Assembly (NCBI RefSeq): GCF_029894425.1
Contig: NZ_JARXYJ010000001.1
Coordinates: forward strand, 2,418,001 to 2,482,000
Direction: 5' to 3'
Source of the DNA: Streptomyces sp. SAI-127
GTDB lineage: Bacteria; Actinomycetota; Actinomycetes; Streptomycetales; Streptomycetaceae
DNA: 64,000 nucleotides
In this document: one piece after another, positions 24,644 through 37,526 of the stretch
Layout: every line of letters begins with the position of its first letter
Position numbering within the stretch: the stretch's first letter is position 1
The notes under the pieces: generated by a model
What the model was told of the DNA's origin: nothing
Database searches by the model: none
Seen by the model: only the letters and a program-made list of their open reading frames with translations
Position numbers and translations under genes: made by a program

Positions 24644-26451
24644 ATGACGGTCCTGCCTGACGACGGGCTCTCGCTGGCCGCCGAGTTCCCTGACGCGAAC
24701 CTTGAACAGTGGCACGGCCTGGTGGCGGGTGTCCTGCGCAAGTCGGGCAAGGAAGTCTCCGGCACGGCAGCTGAGGACGCCCTGTCCACCGCGCTCGAGG
24801 ACGGGCTGCGCACCCGCCCCCTGTACACCGCGCACGATGCCGCACCCGACCCCGGTTTCCCCGGCTTCGCACCCTTCGTGCGCGGCGCCCGCGCCGAGGG
24901 GAACACCACCGGCGGCTGGGACGTACGGCAGCGGCACGCGGTCGCCGACAACACCGCGGTGCTCACCGACCTGGAGAACGGCGTCACCTCGCTGTGGCTG
25001 GTCGCGGGCGAGGGCGGCATCCCGGTCGCCTCGCTCGGCAAGGTCCTCGACGGCGTCTTCCTCGACCTCGCGCCCGTCGCCCTGGACGCGGGCAGCCAAG
25101 TCGCCTCCGCCGCACAGGAGTTGCTGCGGCTCTACGACGAGCGCGGCATCGACAGGAAGGCCGCGCGCGGCAGCCTCGGCGCCGACCCGCTGGGCCACGA
25201 GGCACGTACGGGCCAAGCCCTGGACTTCGCGCCGGTCGTCCCGCTCGCCCGCCGGTGCGCCGAGGAGTACCCCGGGCTGCGGGCGCTGACGGTGGACGCG
25301 CTGCCGTACCACGAGGCCGGCGGCTCGGCCGCGCAGGAACTGGGCGCCTCGATCGCCACCGGAGTCGCCTATCTCCGTGAGCTGACCGAGGCCGGACTGA
25401 GTGTGGAACAGGCCTGCGCACAGCTGGAGTTCCGGTACGCGGCGACCGCCGACCAGTTCCTGACGATCGCCAAGCTGCGGGCCGCGCGCCGGCTGTGGGC
25501 GCGGGTCGCCGAGGTGTGCGGGGCGCCCGGTGCCGGAGCGCAGGCGCAGCACGCCGTGGTCTCGCCGGTGATGATGACCCGCCGCGACCCGTGGGTGAAC
25601 ATGCTGCGCGCGACGATCGCCACCCTGGCCGCCGGGGTCGGCGGGGCCGACGCCGTCACCGTGCTGCCCTTCGACCACGCGCTCGGTCTGCCGGACGCGT
25701 TCGCCCGGCGGATCGCCCGCAACACCTCGACGATCCTGGTCGAGGAGTCGCATCTGTCCCGGGTGATCGACCCGGCGGGCGGCTCCTGGTACGTGGAGCG
25801 GCTCACCGACGAACTCGCCGAGGCCGCCTGGCAGTTCTTCCGGACGATCGAACGCGACGGCGGCCAGGCGGCCGTCCTGCGCTCCGGCCGCCTCCGCACG
25901 GACCTGGCGACGACGTGGGCGCAGCGCTCCAAGAAGCTCGCGACGCGCCGCGAACCCGTCACCGGCGTCAGCGAGTTCCCGTTCCTGTCCGAGAAGCCGG
26001 TCGTGCGGGACCCCGCCCCCGAACAGCCGGCGGGCGGTCTGCCCCGCGTCCGGCGCGACGAGGCGTACGAGGAGCTGCGCGCCCGCTCCGACGCCCACCT
26101 CGCGGCGACCGGGTCCCGGCCGCGGGTCTTCCTGGCCGCGATCGGCCCCGCCGCCGCCCACACCGCGCGCACGACGTTCGCCGCCAACCTCTTCCAGGCC
26201 GGCGGTATCGAGCCCGTCACCGAGGGCACCTTCGAGGAGAGCGGCGCCACCGAGGTCTGCCTGTGCTCCAGTGACGCGCTGTACGAGGAACGGGCCGAGG
26301 ACGTCGTACGGACCCTGAAGGCTGAAGGCGCGCGGCACGTGTTCCTCGCCGGGCGGCCCGGGCAGTACTCCGGCGTGGACTCCTACGTCTTCGCGGGCTG
26401 CGACGCCGTCGCCGTGCTCACCGCCACCCTCGACCGCATGGGAGTGTCCTG

Positions 26452-26452
<1 letters not shown>
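24644..26452 (+). CDS. mutA: Methylmalonyl-CoA mutase small (alpha-like) subunit
   Basis: The 602-residue non-catalytic partner of the adenosylcobalamin enzyme that interconverts succinyl-CoA and methylmalonyl-CoA. It has the mutase TIM-barrel landmarks ([75 protein letters not shown]) and a C-terminal flavodoxin-like domain. That domain lacks the DxHxxG cobalamin-binding motif, as is normal for this subunit. The start at 24644 follows a short leader from the island boundary. Its TGA overlaps the ATG of mutB by one base (TGATG), so the two are coupled. In Streptomyces the enzyme supplies methylmalonyl-CoA for propionate metabolism and polyketide building blocks. Confidence 0.95.
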
Positions 26453-28623
<2,171 letters not shown>

Positions 28624-28627
<4 letters not shown>

Positions 28628-29613
28628 TCGATCTCGACGCGTATGTGAAGGGCGTGCTCGACGGGAAGCGGGCGATCGTGGCCCGTGCCATCACGCTCGT
28701 CGAGTCCACGCACCCCCGGCACCGGTCGCAGGCACAGGAGTTGCTCACCGAGCTGCTCCCGCACAGCGGCCGGGCGCGGCGGATCGGGGTGAGCGGTGTG
28801 CCGGGCGTGGGCAAGTCGACGTTCATCGACGCGTTCGGCACGATGCTGACCTCGCTCGGGCACCGGGTGGCCGTCCTCGCCGTGGACCCTTCCTCCAGCC
28901 GCACCGGCGGCTCGATCCTCGGCGACAAGACCCGGATGGAGCGCCTGGCCGTCGACCCGGCGGCCTTCGTACGGCCCTCCCCCAGCGCGGGCACGCTCGG
29001 CGGAGTGGCGAAGGCGACCCGCGAGTCGATGGTCGTGATGGAGGCCGCCGGCTACGACGTGATCCTGGTCGAGACCGTCGGCGTCGGGCAGTCGGAGACC
29101 GCGGTCGCCGACATGGTCGACTCCTTCCTGCTGCTGAGCCTGGCCCGCACCGGCGACCAGCTCCAGGGCATCAAGAAGGGCGTCCTGGAACTCGCCGACG
29201 TGATCGCGGTCAACAAGGCCGACGGCCCGCACGAGCGCGACGCCCGCTCGGCCGCACGTGAACTGGCGGGCGCGCTACGGCTCATGCACGGCAAGGACGC
29301 CTTCTGGACTCCCCCGGTTCTCAGTTGCAGTGCCCGTGAGTCGACCGGTCTGGACGTGGTGTGGGAGCGGCTCGAGCAGCACCGGACGCTCCTCGACTCC
29401 GCCGGGCGGCTCACCGCCAAGCGGCGGGACCAGCAGGTCGGCTGGGCCTGGGCGATGGTGCGGGACGAACTGCTCGGCCGCCTGCACGCCGACCCGGCCG
29501 TGCGGTCCCTCGCCCCGGACCTCGAACAGCAGGTCCGGGAGGGCCGGTTGACGGCCACGCTGGCCGCCGAGCGGATCCTCGAGGCGTTCGGTCAGGACAC
29601 CGAGCGCAGGTAG
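28624..29613 (+). CDS. meaB: MeaB/ArgK-type G-protein chaperone of methylmalonyl-CoA mutase
   Basis: This 329-residue G3E-family GTPase protects and reloads methylmalonyl-CoA mutase with adenosylcobalamin. Motifs: P-loop GVPGVGKST near residue 65, the [20 protein letters not shown] switch region, [10 protein letters not shown], and the base-recognition NKAD. The GTG start overlaps the restored mutB stop as GTGA, the usual coupling for this gene order, and the mutA-mutB-meaB operon is typical of actinobacteria. The start is placed at the GTG ([20 protein letters not shown]) rather than as part of the long frame that the mutB frameshift creates. No other oddity was seen. Confidence 0.94.
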
Positions 29614-29699
29614 GTGCCAAGGCGGGCGATCGCCGTCGGGTTGCGGGGGCTCTCGACCAGGTCGACGTAGGGTGGAGGCGCCACCGTGGCCCCTGGCGG

Positions 29700-29940
29700 T
29701 CAAGCCCGTGCGATGTCCCTGCCGGTCGGCCGGTACTCCAGCAGCAGAACCCGCCCGTCAAGGACCCGGTGGCCGGTCAGGGCCAGGTCGGCCGAGGCGA
29801 TGCCCACCAAGAACGGCTCGCGGCCCGACGACCCAGCAACACGGGGAACGTTATGAGCCTGGAGCCGGTTGACGAGGCCGGCGCCACCCAGGTGCCGTGC
29901 CACCGAGAGCTCGCCATGGTGCGGAGCGGCGCGGCGAGAA
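29700..29940 (-). pseudogene. Remnant of a dihydrofolate-reductase-family (RibD C-terminal) protein
   Basis: The minus-strand frame GELSVARHLGGAGLVNRLQ, GREPFLVGIASADLALTGH, RVLDGRVLLLEYRPTGRDI and a stop matches the C-terminal quarter of Streptomyces DHFR/RibD-type reductases. The N-terminal three quarters are absent, and no start with a ribosome site is present. It is read as a decayed gene. The rest of the 29614-30102 interval shows nothing I can support. Confidence 0.5.
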
Positions 29941-30102
29941 CACGGTCTTGTTCAGCTGTGCCGGCCGGTGCGACGACGCGTCCAGCACCTCCAAGTGGTC
30001 AATTCCGCGCCGGAGTTGACGGATCGGGAGCGAGGGGTCACCTCAGGTGTTCCAGGTCGGCGTCGGCGGCTCCGAGGCGGTCGGGCGGGGGGCTGCCGCA
30101 CG

Positions 30103-30882
30103 TCACACAGCCGGTCGGGGCGGGGAACCCTGAGGCTCCGGCGCCGTCTCCCGCTCCACCACGTCGTCGGACGGGGTCGTCGAGGTCTCCCGCACCTTGG
30201 CGACGGCCACCGCCATCTGCTGTCGCAGCTCCTCCGGCACCTGGGCGCCGTGGACGGCTCCCATCAGGTGCTGTGCGAGGTGGTGCAGCTTGGTGTTGGT
30301 GTTCTGGGAGGCGGTGACGAGCACCGTCCAGGCGTCCTCCGCGCTCAGCCCGAAGGTGGCCATGACGATCCCGCGGGCCACGTCGATGGTCGGCCGGGTC
30401 CGCATCGCCCGGCGCAGCTGGTCGACCTCCAGGCGCAGCTCGTGGTCGACCTCCACGGGCCGGGACCACTCCTCGGGGACCGGCGCGTGCTCTGCGGCCG
30501 GGGCGTCGGAGTGTGCGGAGTCCTCGGTCACGAACAGCTCCCGCGCACCGGTCAGGTCGAGCAGGCGTCCGACGGCCGGGCTGTACGCCTGGACGGTGAC
30601 CGTCTTGCCCTGGGCGAGCGCCTCCCGGCGCAGGTCCAGCAGGAGATTGAGGCCACCGCAGTCGCAGAACCCGACTCCGTCCAGATCCAGGTCCACCCCG
30701 GTGGCAGAGCGGTCGAGGACGGCGTACAGCTCGGACTGGAGCACCTGGGCTCCGAAGTCGAACTCACCGCGGCAGGTGACGTCCGTCCGTTCCCCGGCCA
30801 CCACGGCCTCGATCGTGGCCAGACACGGCGGTCGCGCGTCCAGCGTGGTGAGGCGCTGCGCCGAGTGCGCAGGTTCCGGCAT
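30103..30882 (-). CDS. STAS-ANTAR two-domain regulator
   Basis: The 259-residue protein joins an N-terminal STAS (anti-anti-sigma-like) domain to a C-terminal ANTAR RNA-binding domain. The STAS part is seen in VDLDLDGVGFCDCGGLNLLL, where the usual phospho-acceptor Ser/Thr position before the helix reads Asp-Cys. The ANTAR part is seen in LRRAMRTRPTIDVARGIVMA followed by FGLSAEDAWTVLVTASQNTN, the three-helix pattern with the conserved ARG segment. ANTAR domains antiterminate by binding RNA hairpin pairs; STAS domains bind partner switch proteins. The ATG at 30882 is preferred because AGGGAGAGG precedes it. It is divergent from the small winged-helix gene at 31014. The target RNA is unknown. 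Confidence 0.85.
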   Translation of the reverse strand: MPEPAHSAQRLTTLDARPPCLATIEAVVAGERTDVTCRGEFDFGAQVLQSELYAVLDRSATGVDLDLDGVGFCDCGGLNLLLDLRREALAQGKTVTVQAYSPAVGRLLDLTGARELFVTEDSAHSDAPAAEHAPVPEEWSRPVEVDHELRLEVDQLRRAMRTRPTIDVARGIVMATFGLSAEDAWTVLVTASQNTNTKLHHLAQHLMGAVHGAQVPEELRQQMAVAVAKVRETSTTPSDDVVERETAPEPQGSPPRPAV

Positions 30883-30977
30883 GGCCCTCTCCCTCATGTG
30901 CTCGGCTGCCTCTGACTCTCAGATTCCCTCGCCCCACCCACACACGTCAACCAATACATGAAATTAAGTTCCGGTTT

Positions 30978-31007
30978 TTGAATGCGTGAACATCGAGTCG
31001 CTAGACT
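30978..31007 (+). promoter_or_regulatory. Probable leaderless promoter of the winged-helix gene
   Basis: TTGAAT (30978-30983) and TAGACT (31002-31007) are separated by 18 bases, a good match to a housekeeping-type promoter. The -10 box ends only six bases before the ATG at 31014 and no ribosome site lies between, so the transcript is probably leaderless. Confidence 0.6.
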
Positions 31008-31013
31008 GACGCC

Positions 31014-31358
31014 ATGGATGGAGTGCCCGAGTCTCACACCGGATGGACGTTCGTCACCAATCACGCACGGGTGCTGGCCGTGATCGCCGACAATCCCAGC
31101 GCCCGGATCCGCGACATCGCGGCGCACTGCCGCCTCACCGAACGCGCCGTCCAGAAGATCATTTCCGATCTGGAGCATGACGGATACCTCTCGCACGTAC
31201 GGGAGGGACGGACCAACACCTACCGCATCGAGCCGGGCAAGGTCCTGCGCCACCCCGCCGAGGCCGGCCTGACCGTGGCGTCACTGCTCTCCCTGCTCGT
31301 CCAGGACGAGGCGGACCGCAAACCCCTCCCCGACAGCCGTCGGCACACTCCGGCCTGA
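31014..31358 (+). CDS. Small winged-helix transcriptional regulator (MarR/ArsR-like)
   Basis: The 114-residue protein is mostly one winged helix-turn-helix domain: HARVLAVIADNPSARIRDIA, then AHCRLTERAVQKIISDLEHD, then the wing GYLSHVREGRTNTYRIEPG. The C-terminal 35 residues (AEAGLTVASLLSLL) could be a dimer helix. No metal- or ligand-binding residues stand out. The ATG at 31014 sits at the expected transcription start of an upstream promoter. It is divergent from the STAS-ANTAR gene and upstream of an NCS1 permease on the same strand, 288 bases away, so it could control either. The function is not proven. Confidence 0.8.
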   Translation: MDGVPESHTGWTFVTNHARVLAVIADNPSARIRDIAAHCRLTERAVQKIISDLEHDGYLSHVREGRTNTYRIEPGKVLRHPAEAGLTVASLLSLLVQDEADRKPLPDSRRHTPA

Positions 31359-31645
31359 CGCGGCAACACGCGACCCACTCGCCTCAGCAGGCATCCCGCA
31401 CATCTGGAACGCACTCCGACGCGACCGCGATCAGCAGGGGTGAGATTCCGGAAACGACGTGTTCATGACAGCCAGGGTCGTCGGTAACAACCGCTTTCTA
31501 GCGTGACGGGCCGTGGGATCCGAGTCGTATACAGGGTCATGAACCGCTCATGACGGCCCGTCGACCTCCCGGCCTGCCGACGACGCCAAGGCGGGGCTCC
31601 CACGCATCCCCCACCGCCCGCACGAGCAGCACCGGGAGGCGTGAC
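31359..31645. promoter_or_regulatory. Upstream region of the NCS1 permease
   Basis: There is no gene. GTCATG at 31536-31541 faces CATGAC at 31549-31554 as a small dyad about 90 bases before the start codon. No clear -10/-35 pair was assigned. Confidence 0.3.
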
Positions 31646-33292
31646 ATGAGCACCACAGAGTCGCGGCCGGCAACGGCAGACCCGTCGAAATCCGCCGATC
31701 AGGCGGTCAAGGAGACCCTGGAGGACTACACCCTCCGGTTCGCGCCCCGCAGTTACCGCCGCTGGACCCCCATGGTCGTGGCCACCACGGCACTCGGCGG
31801 CATCGCCTACATGGCCGACTTCTCCATCGGCGCCGGCATCGGCCTGGCCCACGGCACCGGCAACGCGCTCGTGGCGATCGCCGTCGCCGCCGTCGTCATC
31901 TTCGTCACCGGTTTCCCCCTCGCCTACTACGGCGCCCGCTACAACATCGACCTCGACCTGATCACGCGCGGCTCCGGCTTCGGCTACTACGGCTCGGTCC
32001 TCACCAGCGTCATCTTCGCCAGCTTCACCTTCATCTTCTTCGCCCTCGAAGGCTCGATCATGGCCCAGGGCCTCAAGCTCGGCCTCGGACTCCCCCTGTG
32101 GCTGGGCTACCTGGTCTCCACGCTGATGGTCATCCCGCTGGTCATCTACGGCATGAAGGCACTCAGCAAGCTCCAGGTCTGGACGACCCCGGTCTGGCTG
32201 CTGCTGATGGTCGGCCCGCTGGTCTACCTCGTCTCCACCGACCCGGGCACCGTCGACCGCTTCCTCGCCTACGCGGGCACCGACGGCGACGGCGGGGTCA
32301 ACACCGCGTCCGTGCTGCTGGGCGCGGGTGTGTGCCTCTCACTCATCGCGCAGATCGGTGAGCAGATCGACTACCTGCGCTTCATGCCGCCCAAGGCCGA
32401 GGCGAACAAGCGCACTTGGTGGACCGCGGTGATCATGGCCGGACCCGGCTGGGTGGTGCTCGGCGCGCTCAAGCAGGCCATCGGTGTCTTCCTCGCCGTC
32501 TACATCCTCGCCAAGGTCGGACCGGACGTCGCGCCCGAGCCGATCCAGCAGTTCAAGGGCGCCTTCGACGCGATGATGCCGTCCTGGCTGGTGCTCCCGC
32601 TGGCCGTGGCCCTCGTCGTGATCAGCCAGATCAAGATCAACGTGACGAACGCCTACTCCGGCTCGCTCGCCTGGACCAACTCCTTCACCCGGCTCACCAG
32701 GCACTACCCCGGCCGCATGGTCTTCGTCCTGGTCAACCTGGGCTTCGCGCTGGTCCTGATGGAGGCCGACATGTTCAGCTTCCTCAACGACATCCTGGGC
32801 TTCTACTCCAACTGCGCGATCGCCTGGGTCGTCACCGTCGCCACCGACATCGGCATCAACAAGTACCTGCTCAAACTCTCCCCGCTCGCCCCCGAGTTCC
32901 GCCGCGGCATGCTCTACGCGGTCAACCCCGTGGGTGTGGTGGCCTTCGTCGCCGCGTCCGCCCTGTCCATCGCCATGTACTTCCACGGCCTCGGCGACAC
33001 CCTCCAGCCGTACTCCCCCGTCGCCGCCGCCGTCATCGCCTTCGTCCTCACCCCGCTGATGGCGATCGTCACCAAGGGCAGGTACTACCTGCGCCGCGCC
33101 GACGACGGCATCGACGAGCCCATGCTCGACGCGGAGGGCAACCCCAGCGCGGTCACCTACGACTGCCACGTCTGCCACCAGCCCTACGAGCGCCCGGACC
33201 TGGCCGCCTGCGCCACCCACGACGCGGTGGTCTGCTCCCTGTGCCTGAGCACGGACAAGACGGGCGACCACGTCCTGCCCGCCACCGTCTGA
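31646..33292 (+). CDS. NCS1-family purine/cytosine permease with C-terminal zinc-finger-like tail
   Basis: The protein has 548 residues. About twelve membrane helices match the nucleobase-cation-symport-1 (CodB-like) family, with the unwound-helix segment DFSIGAGIGLAHGTGNALV, the loop ARYNIDLDLITRGSGFGYYG, and SQIKINVTNAYSGSLAWTNS. The last ~45 residues are unusual for a permease: a soluble tail with CHVC, AACATHDAVVCSLCL and a final H, six Cys/His positions that could hold zinc. GGGAGG stands before the ATG at 31646; a longer frame upstream has no ribosome site. It should import a nucleobase or related compound with Na+ or H+. It lies well away from the xanthine dehydrogenase cluster but could serve the same pathway. 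The role of the tail is unknown. Confidence 0.88.
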   Translation: MSTTESRPATADPSKSADQAVKETLEDYTLRFAPRSYRRWTPMVVATTALGGIAYMADFSIGAGIGLAHGTGNALVAIAVAAVVIFVTGFPLAYYGARYNIDLDLITRGSGFGYYGSVLTSVIFASFTFIFFALEGSIMAQGLKLGLGLPLWLGYLVSTLMVIPLVIYGMKALSKLQVWTTPVWLLLMVGPLVYLVSTDPGTVDRFLAYAGTDGDGGVNTASVLLGAGVCLSLIAQIGEQIDYLRFMPPKAEANKRTWWTAVIMAGPGWVVLGALKQAIGVFLAVYILAKVGPDVAPEPIQQFKGAFDAMMPSWLVLPLAVALVVISQIKINVTNAYSGSLAWTNSFTRLTRHYPGRMVFVLVNLGFALVLMEADMFSFLNDILGFYSNCAIAWVVTVATDIGINKYLLKLSPLAPEFRRGMLYAVNPVGVVAFVAASALSIAMYFHGLGDTLQPYSPVAAAVIAFVLTPLMAIVTKGRYYLRRADDGIDEPMLDAEGNPSAVTYDCHVCHQPYERPDLAACATHDAVVCSLCLSTDKTGDHVLPATV

Positions 33293-33352
33293 CACCACGT
33301 GAGTGGAGCCGGTTGCCGCCAGGCGCTACGCGGGCCACGGCGGCACCGTGCC

Positions 33353-34804
<1,452 letters not shown>

Positions 34805-34838
34805 TTATGGCCTCGGACGGGGATTGTGCGGCACCACC

Positions 34839-34859
34839 GGGGCCTTGCCGCAAGGCCCC
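34839..34859. promoter_or_regulatory. Rifamycin-associated element (RAE)
   Basis: Arms GGGGCCTTGC and GCAAGGCCCC around a single C form a perfect palindrome 56 bases upstream of the rox GTG. It agrees with the published RAE, a conserved inverted repeat before rifamycin-resistance genes in actinomycetes that is needed for induction by rifamycins. Confidence 0.88.
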
Positions 34860-34881
34860 CCGTGAGCTATACGTTGAAGAG

Positions 34882-34907
34882 GGCAAGGAGGTGGTGACCT
34901 CCTTGCC
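34882..34907 (-). terminator. Hairpin terminator of the CNNM operon
   Basis: GGCAAGGAGGT and ACCTCCTTGCC pair perfectly around a 4-base loop, 20 bases past the stop of the second CNNM gene and just upstream of the RAE. It would stop minus-strand read-through into rox. Confidence 0.8.
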
Positions 34908-34926
34908 TTTGCTCATGTGTCCACAC

Positions 34927-35949
34927 CTAGGCGGCGGCCGGCGTCGGCCCGACCAGCTCGGACAGGACGTCCTCCATGGTCACGAACCCGAGGACGGCCC
35001 CCGACTCCCCGGTGACCGCCGCCAGATGGCTCCCGTCGGCGCGCAGCGCGGTGAGGGTGTCGTCCAGCGGGGTGTCGATGCGGACCCGGGTGACCGGATG
35101 CAGGGTGGAGCGGGGGAAGGGCCGGTCGCGGTCGGTGACGCCGAGGGTGTCCTTGATGTGCAGATAGCCCAGCAGGGTGCCGTCCGGGCCGGTGACCGGG
35201 AAACGGGAGTAGCCCGCCTCGGCGGCGACCCGCTCGAGCCGCGCCGGGGTGACCGAGACCTCCACGGTCCGCATCTTCCGGGTGGGGACGAGGATCTCGC
35301 CGACCGGCCGGGTACCCAGCTCCAGTGCGTCCCGCAGCCGCTCGCCGTCGGCGGGCGAGAGCAGTCCCGCCTCACTGGCGTCGACGACCATGCGGGCGAG
35401 CTGGTCGTCGGTGAACACCGACTCGACCTCGTCCCTGGGCTCCACGCGCAGCAGCTTCAGCAGGGTGTTGGCGAAGGCGTTGATGCCGAACACGAAGGGC
35501 TTCAACGCGCGTGTGAGGGCCACGAGAGGCGGTCCGAGCAGCAGGGCGGTCGGCACGGGGGCCGCGAGCGCGATGTTCTTCGGGACCATCTCGCCGATCA
35601 GCATGTGCAGATACGTGGCCAGCGACAGTGCGATGACGAACGCGATCGGGTGGATCAGGCCCTGCGGGATGTGGGCCGCATGGAAGCCGGGCTCCAGCAG
35701 GTGCGCGATGGCCGGTTCCGCGACCGCGCCGAGCACCAGCGACGAGACGGTGATGCCGAGCTGGGCGGTGGCCATCATCGCGGAGAGGTGTTCGAGGCCC
35801 CACAGCGTCATCCGGGCCCGCTTGTGGCCGGCACGCGCGCGTGGCTCGATCTGGCTGCGGCGCACGGAGATCAGGGCGAACTCGCCGCCCACGAAGAAGG
35901 CGTTGGTCAGCAGCGTCAGGGCGCCGACGAGCAGTTGGACGGTGGTCAT
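34927..35949 (-). CDS. CNNM/CorC-family membrane protein with CBS pair (second of two)
   Basis: The 340-residue protein has an N-terminal DUF21/CNNM membrane domain of about four helices (FFVGGEFALISVRRSQIEPR, LGITVSSLVLGAVAEPAI, LHMLIGEMVPKNIALAAPVP carrying the conserved GEMVPKN) followed by a CBS pair (GTRPVGEILVPTRKM, YSRFPVTGPDGTLLGYLHIK, HLAAVTGESGAVLGFVTMED). It lacks the C-terminal transporter-associated domain that its neighbour has. The family exports Mg2+ or Na+/Co2+ and senses ATP through CBS. Its ATG overlaps the stop of the upstream gene (ATGA), so the pair is coupled and may form a heteromer. A hairpin follows the stop. Confidence 0.9.
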   Translation of the reverse strand: MTTVQLLVGALTLLTNAFFVGGEFALISVRRSQIEPRARAGHKRARMTLWGLEHLSAMMATAQLGITVSSLVLGAVAEPAIAHLLEPGFHAAHIPQGLIHPIAFVIALSLATYLHMLIGEMVPKNIALAAPVPTALLLGPPLVALTRALKPFVFGINAFANTLLKLLRVEPRDEVESVFTDDQLARMVVDASEAGLLSPADGERLRDALELGTRPVGEILVPTRKMRTVEVSVTPARLERVAAEAGYSRFPVTGPDGTLLGYLHIKDTLGVTDRDRPFPRSTLHPVTRVRIDTPLDDTLTALRADGSHLAAVTGESGAVLGFVTMEDVLSELVGPTPAAA

Positions 35950-37271
35950 GGGGCCTCCTCCCCGGCCTGGACCAGGCCCCGGAGAGGCTCCGGCGCGGTG
36001 ATGCGGACGCGGTCGGCGCGGTGGTGGCCGACGTCCAGGACCTCCAGGCGCCAGCCGTCCAGGTCGAGGTCGTCGCCCTTGGCGGGGATGCGTGCGAGGC
36101 GGGTGGCGATCAGTCCGGCCACCGTCTCGTACGGCCCCTCGGGCGCCGTGAGCCCTATCTCGCCGAGCCGGTCGACGCGGACCGAGCCCTCCGCCTCCCA
36201 GGCCCGCGCACCGGCGGGCCGCAGGTCGGGTATCTCCACGGGGTCGTGCTCGTCGCGGACCTCTCCGACGACCTCCTCCACGATGTCCTCGACCGTCGCC
36301 ACGCCCGCCGTGCCGCCGTACTCGTCGATGACGACGGCCATGGTGCGGGAGACCCGCAGCCGCACCAGGAGCCGGTCGGCGGTCAGGCTGTCCGGGACCA
36401 GCAGGGGTGCGGTGGCCAGCTCGGTGACCGGGGTGGTGGCGCGCTGGTGCGGCTCCAGAGCGAGCACGTCACGGATGTGCACGGTGCCGATGACCTCGTC
36501 CAGGCTGTCCCGGTAGACCGGGAATCGGGACAGGCCGGTGGCGTGGGTGAGGTTCGCGGCGTCGGCGGCCGTGGCGTGGGCTTCGAGGGCCTTGACGACG
36601 ACGCGCGGCGTCATGACGTTCTCGGCGGTCAGCTCGCCCAAGTGCAGGGTACGGACGAACAGTTCGGCGGAGTCGGCCTCAAGGGCGCCCTCGGCGGCGG
36701 AGTGCTCGGCGAGCGCGACCAGTTCCTCGGGGCTGCGGGCGGAGGCCAGCTCCTCGGCGGGCTCCAGGCCGAAGCGTCGTACGAAACGGTTCGCGGTGTT
36801 GTTGAGATGGAGGATGAACGGGCCGAAAAGGGCGGTGAAGGCGCTCTGCGGTCCGGCCACCACCTTGGCGACGGCCAACGGGTGGGAGATCGCCCAGTTC
36901 TTCGGCACCAGCTCGCCCACCACCATCAGCACGACGGTGGACAGGGCCACGCCCAGGGCGGTCGCCACCGGCGCGGCGGCTCCGCCGAGGCCGGCGGCTT
37001 CCAGCGGACCTCTGAGGAGCACCGCGAGGGAGGGTTCGGCGAGCATGCCGATCACCAGCGAGGTGACCGTGATGCCGAGCTGGGCGCCGGAGAGCTGGAA
37101 GGTCAGCCGGCGGACGGCCCTGAGCGCACCCTCGGCGCCGCGCTCACCGGCCTCGGCGGCCCGCTCCAGGTCACCGCGCTCGACGGTGGTCAGGGAGAAC
37201 TCGGCCGCGACGAACACGGCACAGGCCAGGGTGAGGAGCAGGGCCAGCACAAGCAGCAGGATCTCGGTCAC
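35946..37271 (-). CDS. CNNM/CorC-family transporter with CBS pair and CorC_HlyC domain (first of two)
   Basis: The 441-residue protein starts with a DUF21/CNNM membrane domain (CAVFVAAEFSLTTVERGDLE, LGITVTSLVIGMLAEPSL, MVVGELVPKNWAISHPLA). A CBS pair follows (AENVMTPRVVVKALEAHATA, FPVYRDSLDEVIGTVHIRD, MAVVIDEYGGTAGVATVED), then the C-terminal CorC_HlyC domain (YETVAGLIATRLARIPAKGD). Established relatives are Mg2+/Co2+ efflux or Mg2+-homeostasis proteins. It is the first gene of a two-gene operon and overlaps the second by four bases. The start codon at 37271 follows a G/C-rich leader without a strong ribosome site. The 255-bp divergent region to the TatA-like gene should carry both promoters. 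Confidence 0.9.
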   Translation of the reverse strand: MTEILLLVLALLLTLACAVFVAAEFSLTTVERGDLERAAEAGERGAEGALRAVRRLTFQLSGAQLGITVTSLVIGMLAEPSLAVLLRGPLEAAGLGGAAAPVATALGVALSTVVLMVVGELVPKNWAISHPLAVAKVVAGPQSAFTALFGPFILHLNNTANRFVRRFGLEPAEELASARSPEELVALAEHSAAEGALEADSAELFVRTLHLGELTAENVMTPRVVVKALEAHATAADAANLTHATGLSRFPVYRDSLDEVIGTVHIRDVLALEPHQRATTPVTELATAPLLVPDSLTADRLLVRLRVSRTMAVVIDEYGGTAGVATVEDIVEEVVGEVRDEHDPVEIPDLRPAGARAWEAEGSVRVDRLGEIGLTAPEGPYETVAGLIATRLARIPAKGDDLDLDGWRLEVLDVGHHRADRVRITAPEPLRGLVQAGEEAP

Positions 37272-37526
37272 CGGTGCACCCCCGCCCGTCCGTGAGGGGG
37301 AAACGCGGCGCGGCCGGTACTGGGAGGCTCACCCATTGCGGAACTGTGGCTCCTTCGTGGCGGGCAGGTCGCCTCCAATAGTAAAGGACGGGCAAAGCAA
37401 CCTGACGACGATGACGTCGGCAGCATCGCCACGGCCTTCCCCTTCGCCCCCGGTCTGCGGGTACGCTGCCGGTCCGGCGGGCATCTCGTCCGACCCAGGT
37501 GCCAACCTCTGACGGAGGCCTCCCCC

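Noticed and set aside
37272..37400. M-box-type Mg2+ riboswitch before the CNNM operon (GGTGAGCCTCC on the minus strand)
   Set aside because: Only a short piece resembles the M-box core and the rest of the aptamer could not be traced. A covariance-model search would decide.
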